A stretch of 64,000 nucleotides of DNA, from positions 186,001-250,000 of the forward strand of contig OZ243949.1 in assembly GCA_965214305.1 (NCBI GenBank), written 5' to 3'. Positions 8,478 to 17,979 of the stretch are shown here, piece by piece. The first letter of the stretch is position 1, and the number at the start of each line of letters is the position of its first letter. A model generated the notes under the pieces. That model saw nothing but the letters and a program-made list of their open reading frames with translations. It made no database searches and had not been told where the DNA came from. This DNA comes from Azophilus sp965214305. Lineage in GTDB: Bacteria; Pseudomonadota; Gammaproteobacteria; Pseudomonadales; Azotimanducaceae. The position numbers and the translations under genes are program-made.

Positions 8478-8983
8478 TAGCGATTTTCCCGAAACCTGGG
8501 CATCAGCTCGGCGAAGTTGCACGGACGGTTATTGCTGTCGAGTTGTTTCACAATGATCTTTTCCCAGCCGGTGCGCACCGCGTGGCCGGAACCGGGCAAC
8601 GCGAAGATCAGCGTGGCGTTGGCCAGCCCGGCCAGCGCGCGCGATTGCATGGTCGAGGAGCCGATCTCCACGTATGACAGTTGCCGGAACAACTCGCCGA
8701 ATCCGTCGATGGTTTTATCGAACAGTGGCGCGAGTGCTTCCGGTGTGCTGTCGCGGCCGGTAAACCCGGTGCCGCCGGTGGTTAGCACCACGTTGATGTC
8801 CGGGTCGGCGATCCAAGCCGATACGCGGGCGCGAATGCGGTAGATGTCGTCCGGCTCAAGGGCGCGCGCGCCGAGACGGTGGTTGGCGCCCTCAAGCAGG
8901 GCAACCAGCAGCTCGCCGGAGCTGTCGTTGGCCAAAGTCCGGGTGTCGGAGACGGTGAGCACGGCGCACCTGAGGCTGGTCAT
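8477..8983 (-). CDS. moaB: Molybdenum cofactor biosynthesis protein MoaB
   Basis: A 168-residue protein of the MoaB/MogA family, which handles adenylylation of molybdopterin before molybdenum insertion. The N-terminus CAVLTVSDTRTLANDSSGELL and the signature VLTTGGTGFTGRDSTPEAL (about 66-84) are typical, as is the GSSTMQSRALAGL segment. Size and start fit MoaB. It is transcribed away from the carboxylase gene and has no cofactor-synthesis neighbours in the window. Confidence 0.9.
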   Translation of the reverse strand: MTSLRCAVLTVSDTRTLANDSSGELLVALLEGANHRLGARALEPDDIYRIRARVSAWIADPDINVVLTTGGTGFTGRDSTPEALAPLFDKTIDGFGELFRQLSYVEIGSSTMQSRALAGLANATLIFALPGSGHAVRTGWEKIIVKQLDSNNRPCNFAELMPRFRENR

Positions 8984-9264
8984 GGATGCATTTTCCTACT
9001 CCTGTCGAAAGGGGCGATGATTCGGGTGATTGTAGCGTTGACGGCAACTGCCTGCTCTGAAATCATCCGCCGTTGCGGGGCAGGACACTCGACTCGTTGA
9101 TCCTGGGCGAGATGGTGCGGTTGGTCGGCTGGCGGGCCGACAACCACCATGGCGTCGGTTTGAGCTAAAGCCTCGTCGGATACCCTGGTGTTTGAGCGAG
9201 GTTTTCAGTTGAGCCACCTTAATACCGCCCCCAGCCGTCATTGGGTTGGTGTCTCAATAGGGTT

Positions 9265-12200
9265 ATGGACAGACCACTCATAGAGGGTGACCGCCTCTAC
9301 GCTATCGCCGAAAGTCTGGCCGAGGACTTTTCGCTGTTTCCAACGGTGCGCCGCAACGACCGGCTGCCGGGTTTGTTCGCTCGCTCGCAAATCGCCCAGC
9401 GCACGCGGCGGCTGGCCGACCTCGATATCGATTCCTACATTGAGCGGGTCGTTACGCCCGCCGAAAATAAGACGCGAACACCCGCACCGGAGGTGATCCG
9501 GCAACTGGGGAGCGTCGAGAAGGAAGAGCTCTCGGGGCCGTTTTACAGCGCCACCCTGGCGTTGGATTGCAACGGCAGCCCGCGCTTGGTTGGGTTCATT
9601 GGCCAAAACCGGGCCAGTGACAACGGCATTTGGGGGCCGGCCCATCACTTGCGCGCCGCCGACTATCTAACGGAGTTCGCCAAGCGACGGATTCCCGTCG
9701 TCACTTTTATGGATACCCCGGGCGCGGATGCCCGGGAGGACGCCAATCGCAATAATCAGGCGCACAGCATCTCACGGCTGATTGCCGAGGTGAGCAACGT
9801 CGATGTGCCCAATGTCGGCATCATCTACGGGCTCGGCTATTCCGGCGGCGCCATTCCGTTGGCGACCAGCAACATGATCCTGTCGGTCAGCGACGGCGTG
9901 TTCAGCACCATTCAGCCGCCGGGGCTCGCCAATATCGCCCGGCGCCTTAACCTCTCTTGGCAGGAATGCGCCAAATTCGTGGGTCTCTCGCCCTTCGAGC
10001 TGTACATGCAGGGCTATATCGACGGGGTTATCGACTATTCCCCGGAAGAACCGGAAAAGTTGGCGAATCTGCGCCTAGCCATTGTTGGCGGCTTGCTTTC
10101 GGTGGAGGAGCGCACCCGGCAATTTGTGGCGGAAAGCCCCTATATCATGGAGCACTACCGCCAAAGCCTGCGGCGTTTCATGAATCCGTCGCCGCAACTC
10201 AAGCTGATGCAAGACAGCGCGCTCCTGCAGGTCGTACAGAATCCCACCGAATACCACAATGTTTTTGGCGTCGCCTTTCGCTACCTGCGTTATCTGCAGG
10301 CACGCCGCCGCATCCGCGCAACCAGCACCCACGAGTATGGGCGCCTTGCCGTCCGCGATTTGCCGCAAGGGGAATTGGCGCACCGCGCTGACCAGGAGCG
10401 CCGCCGCACCTTCCTGAAATGGCTGCAGGACCCGGACAAGGTGGTTTACGACGATGCGCTTGCCAAGGCGGTGCGCGGCTATCGGGAGGCGAAACAGTCG
10501 CTGCACGACGAGCGCGGGCGCATCGCCCAATTGATCTTCGGAGAGCCCAGAAAAAACTATGGGCAGTCCCGCGCCCGTCTGGTTTCAACAGTGGGCACCT
10601 TCCTCTATAACCGCTGGAAGGGTGATGCCGCGAGCAATTTGCGGGCGTTGGCGGGCTTCCTGCAAGCGCCTGGGGACACCTATGAGATATTGCGGGTGCA
10701 AGATATTGGCGACCCGTTCAAGTTGATCCGCGCCATTCGGCGCGATACGGCCCTGGTTGGTGCCATGCGCGAACGCTTTACCCACGAGGGCAAGAAACTG
10801 CTGCGCACCGGTGCCACCCGCGAGAAGTCGGCTAGCTGGCTGGCGATGCAGCTCACCACCGAACTGAATCTGGCCGTGACCGGCCCCGGCCTCGCCGATG
10901 GCGTCGCGGCGGAATTGCCGAGCGAATTGGCTGTTTTGGCGGCGCGGGGCGCCTCGGATATCCGCATCAACCGGGCCATTCTGGCGTGGCGCTACGCGGA
11001 GTTCATACAACCGGCCCGGCCCGGCGGCGGCCTGGTTGCTTTTAATGACATGACGGTGCTTGATGTCTTGATTGATGCCGATCTGCGCCAGGATTGCATC
11101 GACGAATGCGCCAAACTGCTGCTCTTCGACTCCGTCTACGACCACATCATCGCCCATCTCGACCTCATTGCCGAGGAAGCCCAGGAAGGGCAGTCGCTGT
11201 CGCGGAAAACGTTGCGTACCTTGATCGACAGCGCCTTGGCGGCGGCCCCGGCGACCGCGGACGATGCCTCCGCGGGGGCTGACCAAAGGCCGCGCCAACG
11301 TTTCTTTCAGTGGTACCGCCGCTTGGGGCGCGTACCCAAGGGCACCGAGTTTTTCCGCACCGTGGAGGAGTGGAAGCGGGCGAGTTTCCCGCATTTGGCC
11401 GAAGCCTTGTTTGTGGTGGTGACCTATCTGTTCCAGCACCTGCTGCGCTCGCTGATTCAATCGGAGCGCGAGCACAAGACCTACAACGGCCGCATCGCGC
11501 CCAAGAACATCGGTCGCCGCAAGGATTTCTGGTATCAGCTGAACCGCGCCTACCGGGACCTGCTGATGCAAAAGGTGCTCAATCGCTATAAACGGGAACA
11601 GCGCTTTACCTATCAGGATATTCTCCGCGAGTTCTTCACCGGCTGGGAGGAACGCTTTGACGACCTCATCAGCTCCGACCCCTGCCATTTCCCCGGCTTT
11701 CGCCATGCCATCGAGGATGCGTTGAACAAGGGCCTGCCGCCCTGCGGTATCGTCACCGGCATGGCCCGCTTCAAGGGCGCGGTCAGCCAGGGCGAGAGGG
11801 CGGACGGCTCCGCACAAAAAGACGGCATCCAAAGCCAAAGGCGCCACCTCGCCCAAGATGAACTCGGCGACGCGGCCGCAGACGCCGAGTCCGTACCGGA
11901 CCACGCAGACAGCGAGGTGCGCTGCGGGGTGGTGCTCTCCAATGTGGGTTTTCAAGCCGGGGCTTTCGATATGGCCAGCGGCGAGAAGTTCTGCAAACTG
12001 CTGGTGGAATGTGCCCTGGAACATTTGCCGGTGGTCTGTTTCGTTTGCTCCGGCGGCATGCAAACCAAGGAGGGTGCCGGTGCGCTCTTCTCCATGTCCG
12101 CGGTCAACGATCGCATCACCCGCTTCGTGCGCGACCACGATCTGCCGCTGATCGTGTTCGGCTATGGCGATTGCACCGGCGGTGCCCAGGCAAGCTTCGT

Positions 12201-14283
12201 CACCCATCCGCTGGTGCAAACCTATTATTTCTCGGGCACCAGCATGCCGTTTGCCGGACAGCTGGTGGTGCCGAGCAACCTGCCTTTGAATGCGATTCTT
12301 GCCAACTACCTGTCGGTACAGGAGGCGGCCATGCAGGGGCTTGTCAAGCATCCCTTCCACGCCGATTTGGATGCGGAACTGCGGCGCATCGACCCGGAAA
12401 TTCCCATTGCCGAGGAAACCGTTCCCGAAGTGATGCGGCGCGTGCTCTCGGGCGTGTTGATCGGCAAGCGTTCGGTGGCGACGGCACCCCGGCCAAGGTT
12501 TGCCGATGCCGATCTACTCAAACCCGTTGAGCGGGTGCTGATTCACGCGCGCGGTTGCACCGCCGCCAAGCTGGTGCGCATAGCCCAGGCGCGGGATATC
12601 GAGGTGGTGTTGGTGCAATCCGACCCGGATATGGAATCGGCGGTGGTCGATAGCCTAACCGAGCGGGACAGCCTGGTTTGTATTGGCGGCAATACGCCGG
12701 ATGAAAGTTATCTTAATGGGCGCAGCGTACTCAGTGTGGCCGAGCAAGAGGGCGTGGATGCGTTGCATCCGGGTATCGGCTTTCTGTCGGAAAACGCGCA
12801 TTTTGCCGAATTGGTGCGCAGCCGCGGCATCAATTTCATCGGCCCGCCGGTTTCCGCCATGGAAACCATGGGCAACAAATCCAACGCCATTGCCACAGCC
12901 GCGCGGCTCAAGGTGCCGGTGGTGCCCGGCAGTCACGGCATCCTCACGGATGCCGACCGGGCGGCGGAGGTGGCCGCCGACATCGGCTACCCGGTGCTCA
13001 TCAAGGCGGTACACGGCGGCGGCGGCAAGGGCATACAGGCGGTGCAAACGCCGGGCGAATTTCACGAACTCTTTCACCGGGTTACCGCGGAAGCGCGCGG
13101 TGCCTTCGGCAACGGCGATGTTTATCTGGAGAAGTACGTCAGTTCGCTGCGCCATATTGAAGTGCAGATTCTGCGCGATACCAAGGGCAACACCCGTGTG
13201 CTCGGCCTGCGCGATTGCAGTGTGCAGCGCGACAAACAGAAGGTCTTCGAGGAATCCGGTTCCACCATGCTGCCCGAGCGTCTGCAAAGGGATGCGCTTG
13301 CCCACGCCGCCGCCCTGGCCGACGAAGTGGGCTATATCGGCGCGGGCACGGTGGAGTTCATCTTCGACCTCAAAGCCGAGGCCCTGTACTTCATGGAAAT
13401 GAACACGCGCTTGCAGGTGGAGCATCCAGTGACGGAGTGGGTGTCGGGGGTGGACATTGTTGGCGAGCAGTTCCGCATCGCCTCGGGCGCTTCCATTGCG
13501 CGCCTCAAGCCCAAGAACGCGGGTTACGCCATCGAAGCACGGGTGAACGCGGAACGGGTGCAGATGACCGGGGCGGGCACTCTCGCGTTTCGTCCCCATC
13601 CCGGCGAGATTACCGAGGCCTATTTCCCGGAGGAGGCGGATGTCGAGGTCATCGCCGCGGCCGCTACCGGCAAGTTCGTTTCGCCCTACTACGACAGCAT
13701 GGTGGCCCAGGTCATCGTCCATGCCGCGGACCGGGACGCGGCCATCGCCAAACTCTCCCGCTACCTTGGGCGGGTGCGTATCAAGGGCATCTGCACCAAT
13801 ATCGAACTGCTCCGGCTCATACTCGCCGACGCACAGTTCCAAGGCGGCGAATACGATACGAACTATCTGCCCGAGTTGCTCGCCCGCACGGATGCGCAGA
13901 CATTGATTGAAGCGATTGAAACCGCCGCCGGCGACCAAGCCTCGGCGATTGATCTCGACACCATTCGCATCGACGACAGCGACGAATTGAAGGTGCTGTC
14001 GCCGGCGGCGGCGATTTTCTATGCCGCGCCCTCGCCGGGGGAACCGGACTACGCGGCCGTGGGCGACCGGGTTGCGGTGGATCGAACACTCTGTCAGTTG
14101 GAGGCGATGAAGATCTTCACGCCCCTGGCACTCAAGGATTTCAACACCGATCAGGCCCTGTACGACCCCCGGGCGGAATTCGAGATTACCCGCGTAAACA
14201 TCAGCAGCGGTCAGCAGGTGAATGCGGGGGACCTGTTGTTTGTAGTTAAACCGCTTGGTGGCGCATCCGTATCGGAGCCTTGA
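9265..14283 (+). CDS. Single-chain acetyl-CoA/acyl-CoA carboxylase (CT-alpha, CT-beta, biotin carboxylase, biotin carrier)
   Basis: A 1672-residue multidomain carboxylase. Residues about 1-330 resemble the AccA-type carboxyltransferase (TFMDTPGADAREDANRNNQ, GYSGGAIPLATSN). A long region of about 500 residues without recognised motifs follows. Residues about 830-1070 resemble the AccD-type half (VCFVCSGGMQTKEGAGALFS, FGYGDCTGGAQASF). Residues about 1090-1520 are a biotin carboxylase with the glycine loop HGGGGKGIQ and EMNTRLQVEHPVTEW. The C-terminus is a biotin carrier domain with QLEAMKIF, biotin acceptor Lys1616. All activities needed to make malonyl-CoA are therefore on one chain. The domain order is the reverse of eukaryotic ACC. 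ATG 9265 is preferred over the upstream TTG 9241. Substrate (acetyl versus other acyl-CoA) is inferred. Confidence 0.85.
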   Translation: MDRPLIEGDRLYAIAESLAEDFSLFPTVRRNDRLPGLFARSQIAQRTRRLADLDIDSYIERVVTPAENKTRTPAPEVIRQLGSVEKEELSGPFYSATLALDCNGSPRLVGFIGQNRASDNGIWGPAHHLRAADYLTEFAKRRIPVVTFMDTPGADAREDANRNNQAHSISRLIAEVSNVDVPNVGIIYGLGYSGGAIPLATSNMILSVSDGVFSTIQPPGLANIARRLNLSWQECAKFVGLSPFELYMQGYIDGVIDYSPEEPEKLANLRLAIVGGLLSVEERTRQFVAESPYIMEHYRQSLRRFMNPSPQLKLMQDSALLQVVQNPTEYHNVFGVAFRYLRYLQARRRIRATSTHEYGRLAVRDLPQGELAHRADQERRRTFLKWLQDPDKVVYDDALAKAVRGYREAKQSLHDERGRIAQLIFGEPRKNYGQSRARLVSTVGTFLYNRWKGDAASNLRALAGFLQAPGDTYEILRVQDIGDPFKLIRAIRRDTALVGAMRERFTHEGKKLLRTGATREKSASWLAMQLTTELNLAVTGPGLADGVAAELPSELAVLAARGASDIRINRAILAWRYAEFIQPARPGGGLVAFNDMTVLDVLIDADLRQDCIDECAKLLLFDSVYDHIIAHLDLIAEEAQEGQSLSRKTLRTLIDSALAAAPATADDASAGADQRPRQRFFQWYRRLGRVPKGTEFFRTVEEWKRASFPHLAEALFVVVTYLFQHLLRSLIQSEREHKTYNGRIAPKNIGRRKDFWYQLNRAYRDLLMQKVLNRYKREQRFTYQDILREFFTGWEERFDDLISSDPCHFPGFRHAIEDALNKGLPPCGIVTGMARFKGAVSQGERADGSAQKDGIQSQRRHLAQDELGDAAADAESVPDHADSEVRCGVVLSNVGFQAGAFDMASGEKFCKLLVECALEHLPVVCFVCSGGMQTKEGAGALFSMSAVNDRITRFVRDHDLPLIVFGYGDCTGGAQASFVTHPLVQTYYFSGTSMPFAGQLVVPSNLPLNAILANYLSVQEAAMQGLVKHPFHADLDAELRRIDPEIPIAEETVPEVMRRVLSGVLIGKRSVATAPRPRFADADLLKPVERVLIHARGCTAAKLVRIAQARDIEVVLVQSDPDMESAVVDSLTERDSLVCIGGNTPDESYLNGRSVLSVAEQEGVDALHPGIGFLSENAHFAELVRSRGINFIGPPVSAMETMGNKSNAIATAARLKVPVVPGSHGILTDADRAAEVAADIGYPVLIKAVHGGGGKGIQAVQTPGEFHELFHRVTAEARGAFGNGDVYLEKYVSSLRHIEVQILRDTKGNTRVLGLRDCSVQRDKQKVFEESGSTMLPERLQRDALAHAAALADEVGYIGAGTVEFIFDLKAEALYFMEMNTRLQVEHPVTEWVSGVDIVGEQFRIASGASIARLKPKNAGYAIEARVNAERVQMTGAGTLAFRPHPGEITEAYFPEEADVEVIAAAATGKFVSPYYDSMVAQVIVHAADRDAAIAKLSRYLGRVRIKGICTNIELLRLILADAQFQGGEYDTNYLPELLARTDAQTLIEAIETAAGDQASAIDLDTIRIDDSDELKVLSPAAAIFYAAPSPGEPDYAAVGDRVAVDRTLCQLEAMKIFTPLALKDFNTDQALYDPRAEFEITRVNISSGQQVNAGDLLFVVKPLGGASVSEP

Positions 14284-14349
14284 ATCGAGCCAATGCCATC
14301 CGGCCGGTGCCCCCCGGGGTGCATACGGCCGAGAGACCGAACCATTTTC

Positions 14350-15204
14350 ATGATTGAAAACCTTGAGACGCTCATCACGCTCTCCAAAACCGGCACCATG
14401 ATCGAGACCGGCACGGTGCTGAAGATTTCGCAGTCGGCGGTGAGCAAGCGTATCGCGGCTCTGGAGCGCCATTATGATCGACGGCTGATCGAACGCCATG
14501 GCCGGCGGGTTGTGCTAACCCATCACGGCACCCACCTGGTTGACAAAATCTCGCCGTTGGTGAGTGAACTGCGCGGTGTTTTTCTTGAGGACAGCGCCCT
14601 GCCGAGTGGCAAGATCATTCTCGGTGTTTCCGAAGCCATTCTGGCGAGTTGGGGCCCACGACTTTTTGCGGCGGTGCGGCGCGACATGCCCGAGGTGACG
14701 TTCAGCTTCCACGCGCAGCGCTCGCCCACGGTGCTTGATCGATTACGCAGCGGCGAATACATGGTGGGCATCTGTACGGGCGCTTCCGGTGCCGATAGCG
14801 ACCTGCAAAGCGAGATTGTGCGTTTGGAGCCGATGGTCATCATCCCCTCCGGGTTGCTGCCCCTCGACTACCGCGTTGGCGAAGATTTGGATGTCATCAC
14901 CATCGAGAGCCGCTCCGGCGCCTGGGCGTCGATCGAGGAGGACATGCGGCGGCTGCATCTGCATCGTAAAACTTCGCTGGAATCCTTCTTTAGCGCCGCG
15001 CAAATGGCTCTGGCCGGCTTTGGCCACGGCCTGGTGCCCGCTGGGGTGGCCGCCACCCTGGGTGTGCCGAGCGATCAACTTGTCGCACTCAACACACAGG
15101 GCCTGAATCGCCCGGTACGTTTCGTGGCGCGGAAATCCATGTTCTCGCAGCCGCTGGTGCAGAGCTTCCACGACGCCATCTTGCGCCACGTGGCCTTGCT
15201 TTGA
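14350..15204 (+). CDS. LysR-family transcriptional regulator
   Basis: A 284-residue LysR-type regulator starting MIENLETLITLSKTG. The N-terminal winged helix-turn-helix is residues about 5-60 with ISQSAVSKRIAALERHYDRRLIER; the rest is the substrate-binding-like effector domain. It follows the carboxylase gene by 66 bases in the same direction, so it may be co-transcribed with it and respond to a metabolite of that enzyme. The effector is unknown. Confidence 0.85.
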   Translation: MIENLETLITLSKTGTMIETGTVLKISQSAVSKRIAALERHYDRRLIERHGRRVVLTHHGTHLVDKISPLVSELRGVFLEDSALPSGKIILGVSEAILASWGPRLFAAVRRDMPEVTFSFHAQRSPTVLDRLRSGEYMVGICTGASGADSDLQSEIVRLEPMVIIPSGLLPLDYRVGEDLDVITIESRSGAWASIEEDMRRLHLHRKTSLESFFSAAQMALAGFGHGLVPAGVAATLGVPSDQLVALNTQGLNRPVRFVARKSMFSQPLVQSFHDAILRHVALL

Positions 15205-15601
15205 GCCATTACGCACAGCCATGCGGCGGTGTCGCGGTTCTGGAGCTGGCCCGCCTATTTCGGCAAGCCGCTTGTCAGTTTGGCGATTTCCTTGATTTTT
15301 CGGAACATTCAGGCTGCCGCCCGATTGACAAACTGCACCGGCTCGTACGGTGGTGTGCTCGACGGTTGCGTTCCGGCCCCGGCTTCGGCAACCTTCGGGG
15401 CTAGGAGAGGAGCCTTTGCCTTCGCAATGCGCGGCTGCAAAGCCGCCCTCCGCCCCGTCGGCCGCTCGATTTCGTTGCGTGGGGCTCAATATTCGCCCCA
15501 ATCGACCAGCCGGCGGACGGCGATGGCGGATTTCGCTTGCGCGACTTCCGAAGGCAGAGGCTCCCGGGTCAATTTGCAAACCAAAGTTCGAGGATTTCCG
15601 C
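15205..15601. other. Intergenic region with dispersed repeats
   Basis: No gene is supported. It contains a copy of the dispersed repeat (15518-15565) and a GCGGCTGCAAAGCCGC hairpin-like stretch near 15430 that has a looser relative near 59510. Confidence 0.45.
15518..15565. repeat. Dispersed repeat, copy 2
   Basis: Nearly identical to 8427-8477, with GGCGATGGCGGATTTCGCTT and GCGACTTCCGAAGGCAGAGG. Two intergenic copies 7 kb apart suggest a family of extragenic repeats in this genome. Confidence 0.7.
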
Positions 15602-16195
15602 ATGGCACAGACACACGATCACGAGATCGTTTCCATTTATCCGTTCACCGACGAAGAGGTCGATCGACTCTTTACCCATGCCAATGAATGCGTGCTTATG
15701 TGGGGTACCAAGGATGGCTGGCCGGTGGGCGTAACCCATGCCTTTGTCTGGCGCGACGGTAAACTTTGGATCACTTTTGCGGCGCACCGGCATCGTGCCG
15801 CCGCCATTCGGCGGGACAACCGGGTGTCGGTGAATGTGAGCAGCGCCAGTTATCACCCGGACGCATCCGAGCAGCTGCCAACCGGCGCTATTACCGTTAA
15901 GGGCACCGGCGAGTTCTTTGAAGACGACGCGACCAAGCGCTGGTTCTATACGGCCCTGGCAAAAAAGGTCAGCCCCGACAGCGCCGAGGGCGAGGCGGCG
16001 TTTTACAGCCTGCTTGATTCCCCGTTGCGGATTATCCTGGCCGTCACGCCGGTGAAGAAGATTATGTACAACAGCAAGACGGCCGGCGCCCATATGGCCG
16101 GCGTTGCCTCACAAGACCAACTCGGTGAACGGCTGGGCGTGGACCGCGACCGCATGAACGCCGAGCGCGCCAAGCGCGGGCTGCCGCCGCGTTAG
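15602..16195 (+). CDS. Pyridoxamine 5'-phosphate oxidase-family (flavin split-barrel) protein
   Basis: A 197-residue protein. The start at 15602 has GAGGA 8 bases upstream. The central part (about 28-80) has the split-barrel pattern MWGTKDGWPVGVTHAFVW, KLWITFAAHRHRAAAIRRDN and VSVNV typical of small FMN- or F420-binding oxidoreductases. The closest relatives are generic family members rather than PdxH itself. It lies between a repeat-rich gap and the aldolase gene, and the context gives no substrate. Confidence 0.7.
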   Translation: MAQTHDHEIVSIYPFTDEEVDRLFTHANECVLMWGTKDGWPVGVTHAFVWRDGKLWITFAAHRHRAAAIRRDNRVSVNVSSASYHPDASEQLPTGAITVKGTGEFFEDDATKRWFYTALAKKVSPDSAEGEAAFYSLLDSPLRIILAVTPVKKIMYNSKTAGAHMAGVASQDQLGERLGVDRDRMNAERAKRGLPPR

Positions 16196-16348
16196 CCCGA
16201 TCCATTCATGCGCAGGCGCCCAGGAGCCCAGTATCCAATATGGGTATGAGGCCATAACGCCATAGGCTCGACTTTGGGTTGCACGGCTTGGGTGACCGGT
16301 GCCATCGGGCACGGTGGCCGACACCGGCCAGGAAACAAGGATGAGGAT

Positions 16349-17239
16349 GTGATCAATAAACAACAACTTGTGAAAGTGGGAACCGCCAGCGGTTTCATCG
16401 CCGCCCTAGACCAAAGCGGCGGCAGCACCCCCAAGGCGCTTGGCCTCTATGGCATCGGCCGGGAAGCCTGGTCCACCGAGGCGGAGATGTTCGATATCGT
16501 ACACGCGATGCGCACCCGCATCGTCACCAGCCCAAGCTTCACCGGCGAGCGCATTCTTGGGGCCATACTGTTTGAGAACACCATGCATCGGGACGTTGCG
16601 GGTCGCCCTGCGCCAGCCTATCTGTGGGAAGAAAAAAACGTGGTGCCTTTCCTGAAGGTAGACAATGGCTTGGCCGCGCAGGCCGATGGCGTACAAATCA
16701 TGCGGCCCATACCGGAACTCGACACCCTGCTGGAAACGGGCAGAGCCAGGGGCATCTTTGGCACCAAGATGCGCTCGGTCATCAAGCAGGCGAGTGCCTC
16801 GGGAATTGCCAAGGTGGTGGAACAGCAATTCGCGATTGGCCATCGCATTATCGATGCCGGTTTGCTGCCCATTATCGAACCCGAGGTGGACATCCACTGT
16901 CCCGACAAGGCGGCGGCGGAGGCGATGCTGCACGCCAAAATCGTCGAATCCCTTGATCTGTTGGCGGCAGGCCGCCAGGTCATGCTCAAACTCACCCTGC
17001 CGGAACGGGACGATCTCTATGCCGATTGCGTTGCCCACCCCGGGGTGTTGCGGGTGGCGGCGCTTTCCGGCGGCTACAGCCGCGTGGAGGCCAATGCGCG
17101 CCTTAGCCGCCAAAACGGCATGATCGCCAGTTTTTCCCGGGCACTTACGGAGGGCCTTGCGGCCAGCCAAAGCGATGCGGCCTTCGATGCCATGCTCGAC
17201 CAGTCCATTCAGGCCATATTCGATGCGTCCCGCACTTGA
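16349..17239 (+). CDS. Fructose-bisphosphate aldolase, class I
   Basis: A 296-residue class I (Schiff-base, metal-independent) aldolase of the bacterial type, cleaving fructose 1,6-bisphosphate in glycolysis and gluconeogenesis. Family stretches include GFIAALDQSGGSTPKAL, ILFENTMHRD, VPFLKVDNGL and VMLKLTLPE, the last being a candidate for the Schiff-base lysine. The GTG start at 16349 follows AGGATGAGGA; a 25-residue upstream extension lacks family similarity. It precedes trpF by 89 bases on the same strand. Confidence 0.88.
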   Translation: MINKQQLVKVGTASGFIAALDQSGGSTPKALGLYGIGREAWSTEAEMFDIVHAMRTRIVTSPSFTGERILGAILFENTMHRDVAGRPAPAYLWEEKNVVPFLKVDNGLAAQADGVQIMRPIPELDTLLETGRARGIFGTKMRSVIKQASASGIAKVVEQQFAIGHRIIDAGLLPIIEPEVDIHCPDKAAAEAMLHAKIVESLDLLAAGRQVMLKLTLPERDDLYADCVAHPGVLRVAALSGGYSRVEANARLSRQNGMIASFSRALTEGLAASQSDAAFDAMLDQSIQAIFDASRT

Positions 17240-17328
17240 AAAAGCCGGTGGGATAGCCGGGCCGAGGGCGCCTGCCCTCGCTCTGGTGGCGGGCGTGCTC
17301 CTGAGATTTGCAGGCCGCGAGTGGTTCG

Positions 17329-17979
17329 ATGCCCGGTGCCCGAACTGAATCCACATTCCTGAAGATTTGCGGCATAACCCGTCTGCGGGATGCCGAGACG
17401 CTTATCGAGCTCGGCGTTAATGCCTTGGGGTTGATGTTCTACGAACCCAGCCCAAGGTATGTGCCCCCGCGGACGGCGCGCGAGATTGCTCGCCGCACGG
17501 CGGGTTCGATTCGGCGCGTTGGTGTTTTTGTGGACGCGCCGGCAACGGTGGTGCAAGGTACGATTGGCCTTGTTGGTTTGGATATATTGCAGTTTCAGGG
17601 CAACGAACCGCCCGCCTATTGCGCCTCTTTTGGCTTACCCTATATCAAGGCGCTGCGGGTTTCCGGGGTCATGGATTACCGGGGTGTTGAGCGCGATTAC
17701 GCCGACGCTTTGGCTATCCACCTGGACACATTCGTGGCCGGTGCGCTGCCCGGCGGTACGGGGCACCGCTTCGATTGGCGGCAATGGCCCAAGCGGCCCG
17801 GGCTAAACTATGTGTTGGCCGGCGGCCTGACCCCCGAGAACGTGCGCGGCGCGGTCCGGGCATTGCGGCCTTGGGGCCTGGATGTGAGCAGTGGCGTGGA
17901 AAGCGAGGTGAAAGGAATCAAGGAACCCGACATGATGCGCCGTTTTGTCGAGGAGGTGCGGCGTGCCGAAGCCGGGTAG
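17329..17979 (+). CDS. trpF: Phosphoribosylanthranilate isomerase
   Basis: A 216-residue TIM-barrel enzyme of tryptophan synthesis that isomerises N-(5-phosphoribosyl)anthranilate to CdRP. Signatures: FLKICGITRLRDAE near the N-terminus with the catalytic Cys, LGLMFYEPSPRYV, and LAGGLTPENV followed by LDVSSGVES near the C-terminus. The gene overlaps trpB by 17 bases, so translation is coupled. Confidence 0.95.
   Translation: MPGARTESTFLKICGITRLRDAETLIELGVNALGLMFYEPSPRYVPPRTAREIARRTAGSIRRVGVFVDAPATVVQGTIGLVGLDILQFQGNEPPAYCASFGLPYIKALRVSGVMDYRGVERDYADALAIHLDTFVAGALPGGTGHRFDWRQWPKRPGLNYVLAGGLTPENVRGAVRALRPWGLDVSSGVESEVKGIKEPDMMRRFVEEVRRAEAG

Noticed and set aside
10585..14499. Two long minus-strand frames (591 and 614 codons)
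   Set aside because: Antisense shadows of the fused carboxylase, produced by high-GC codon bias. The plus strand has all catalytic motifs.
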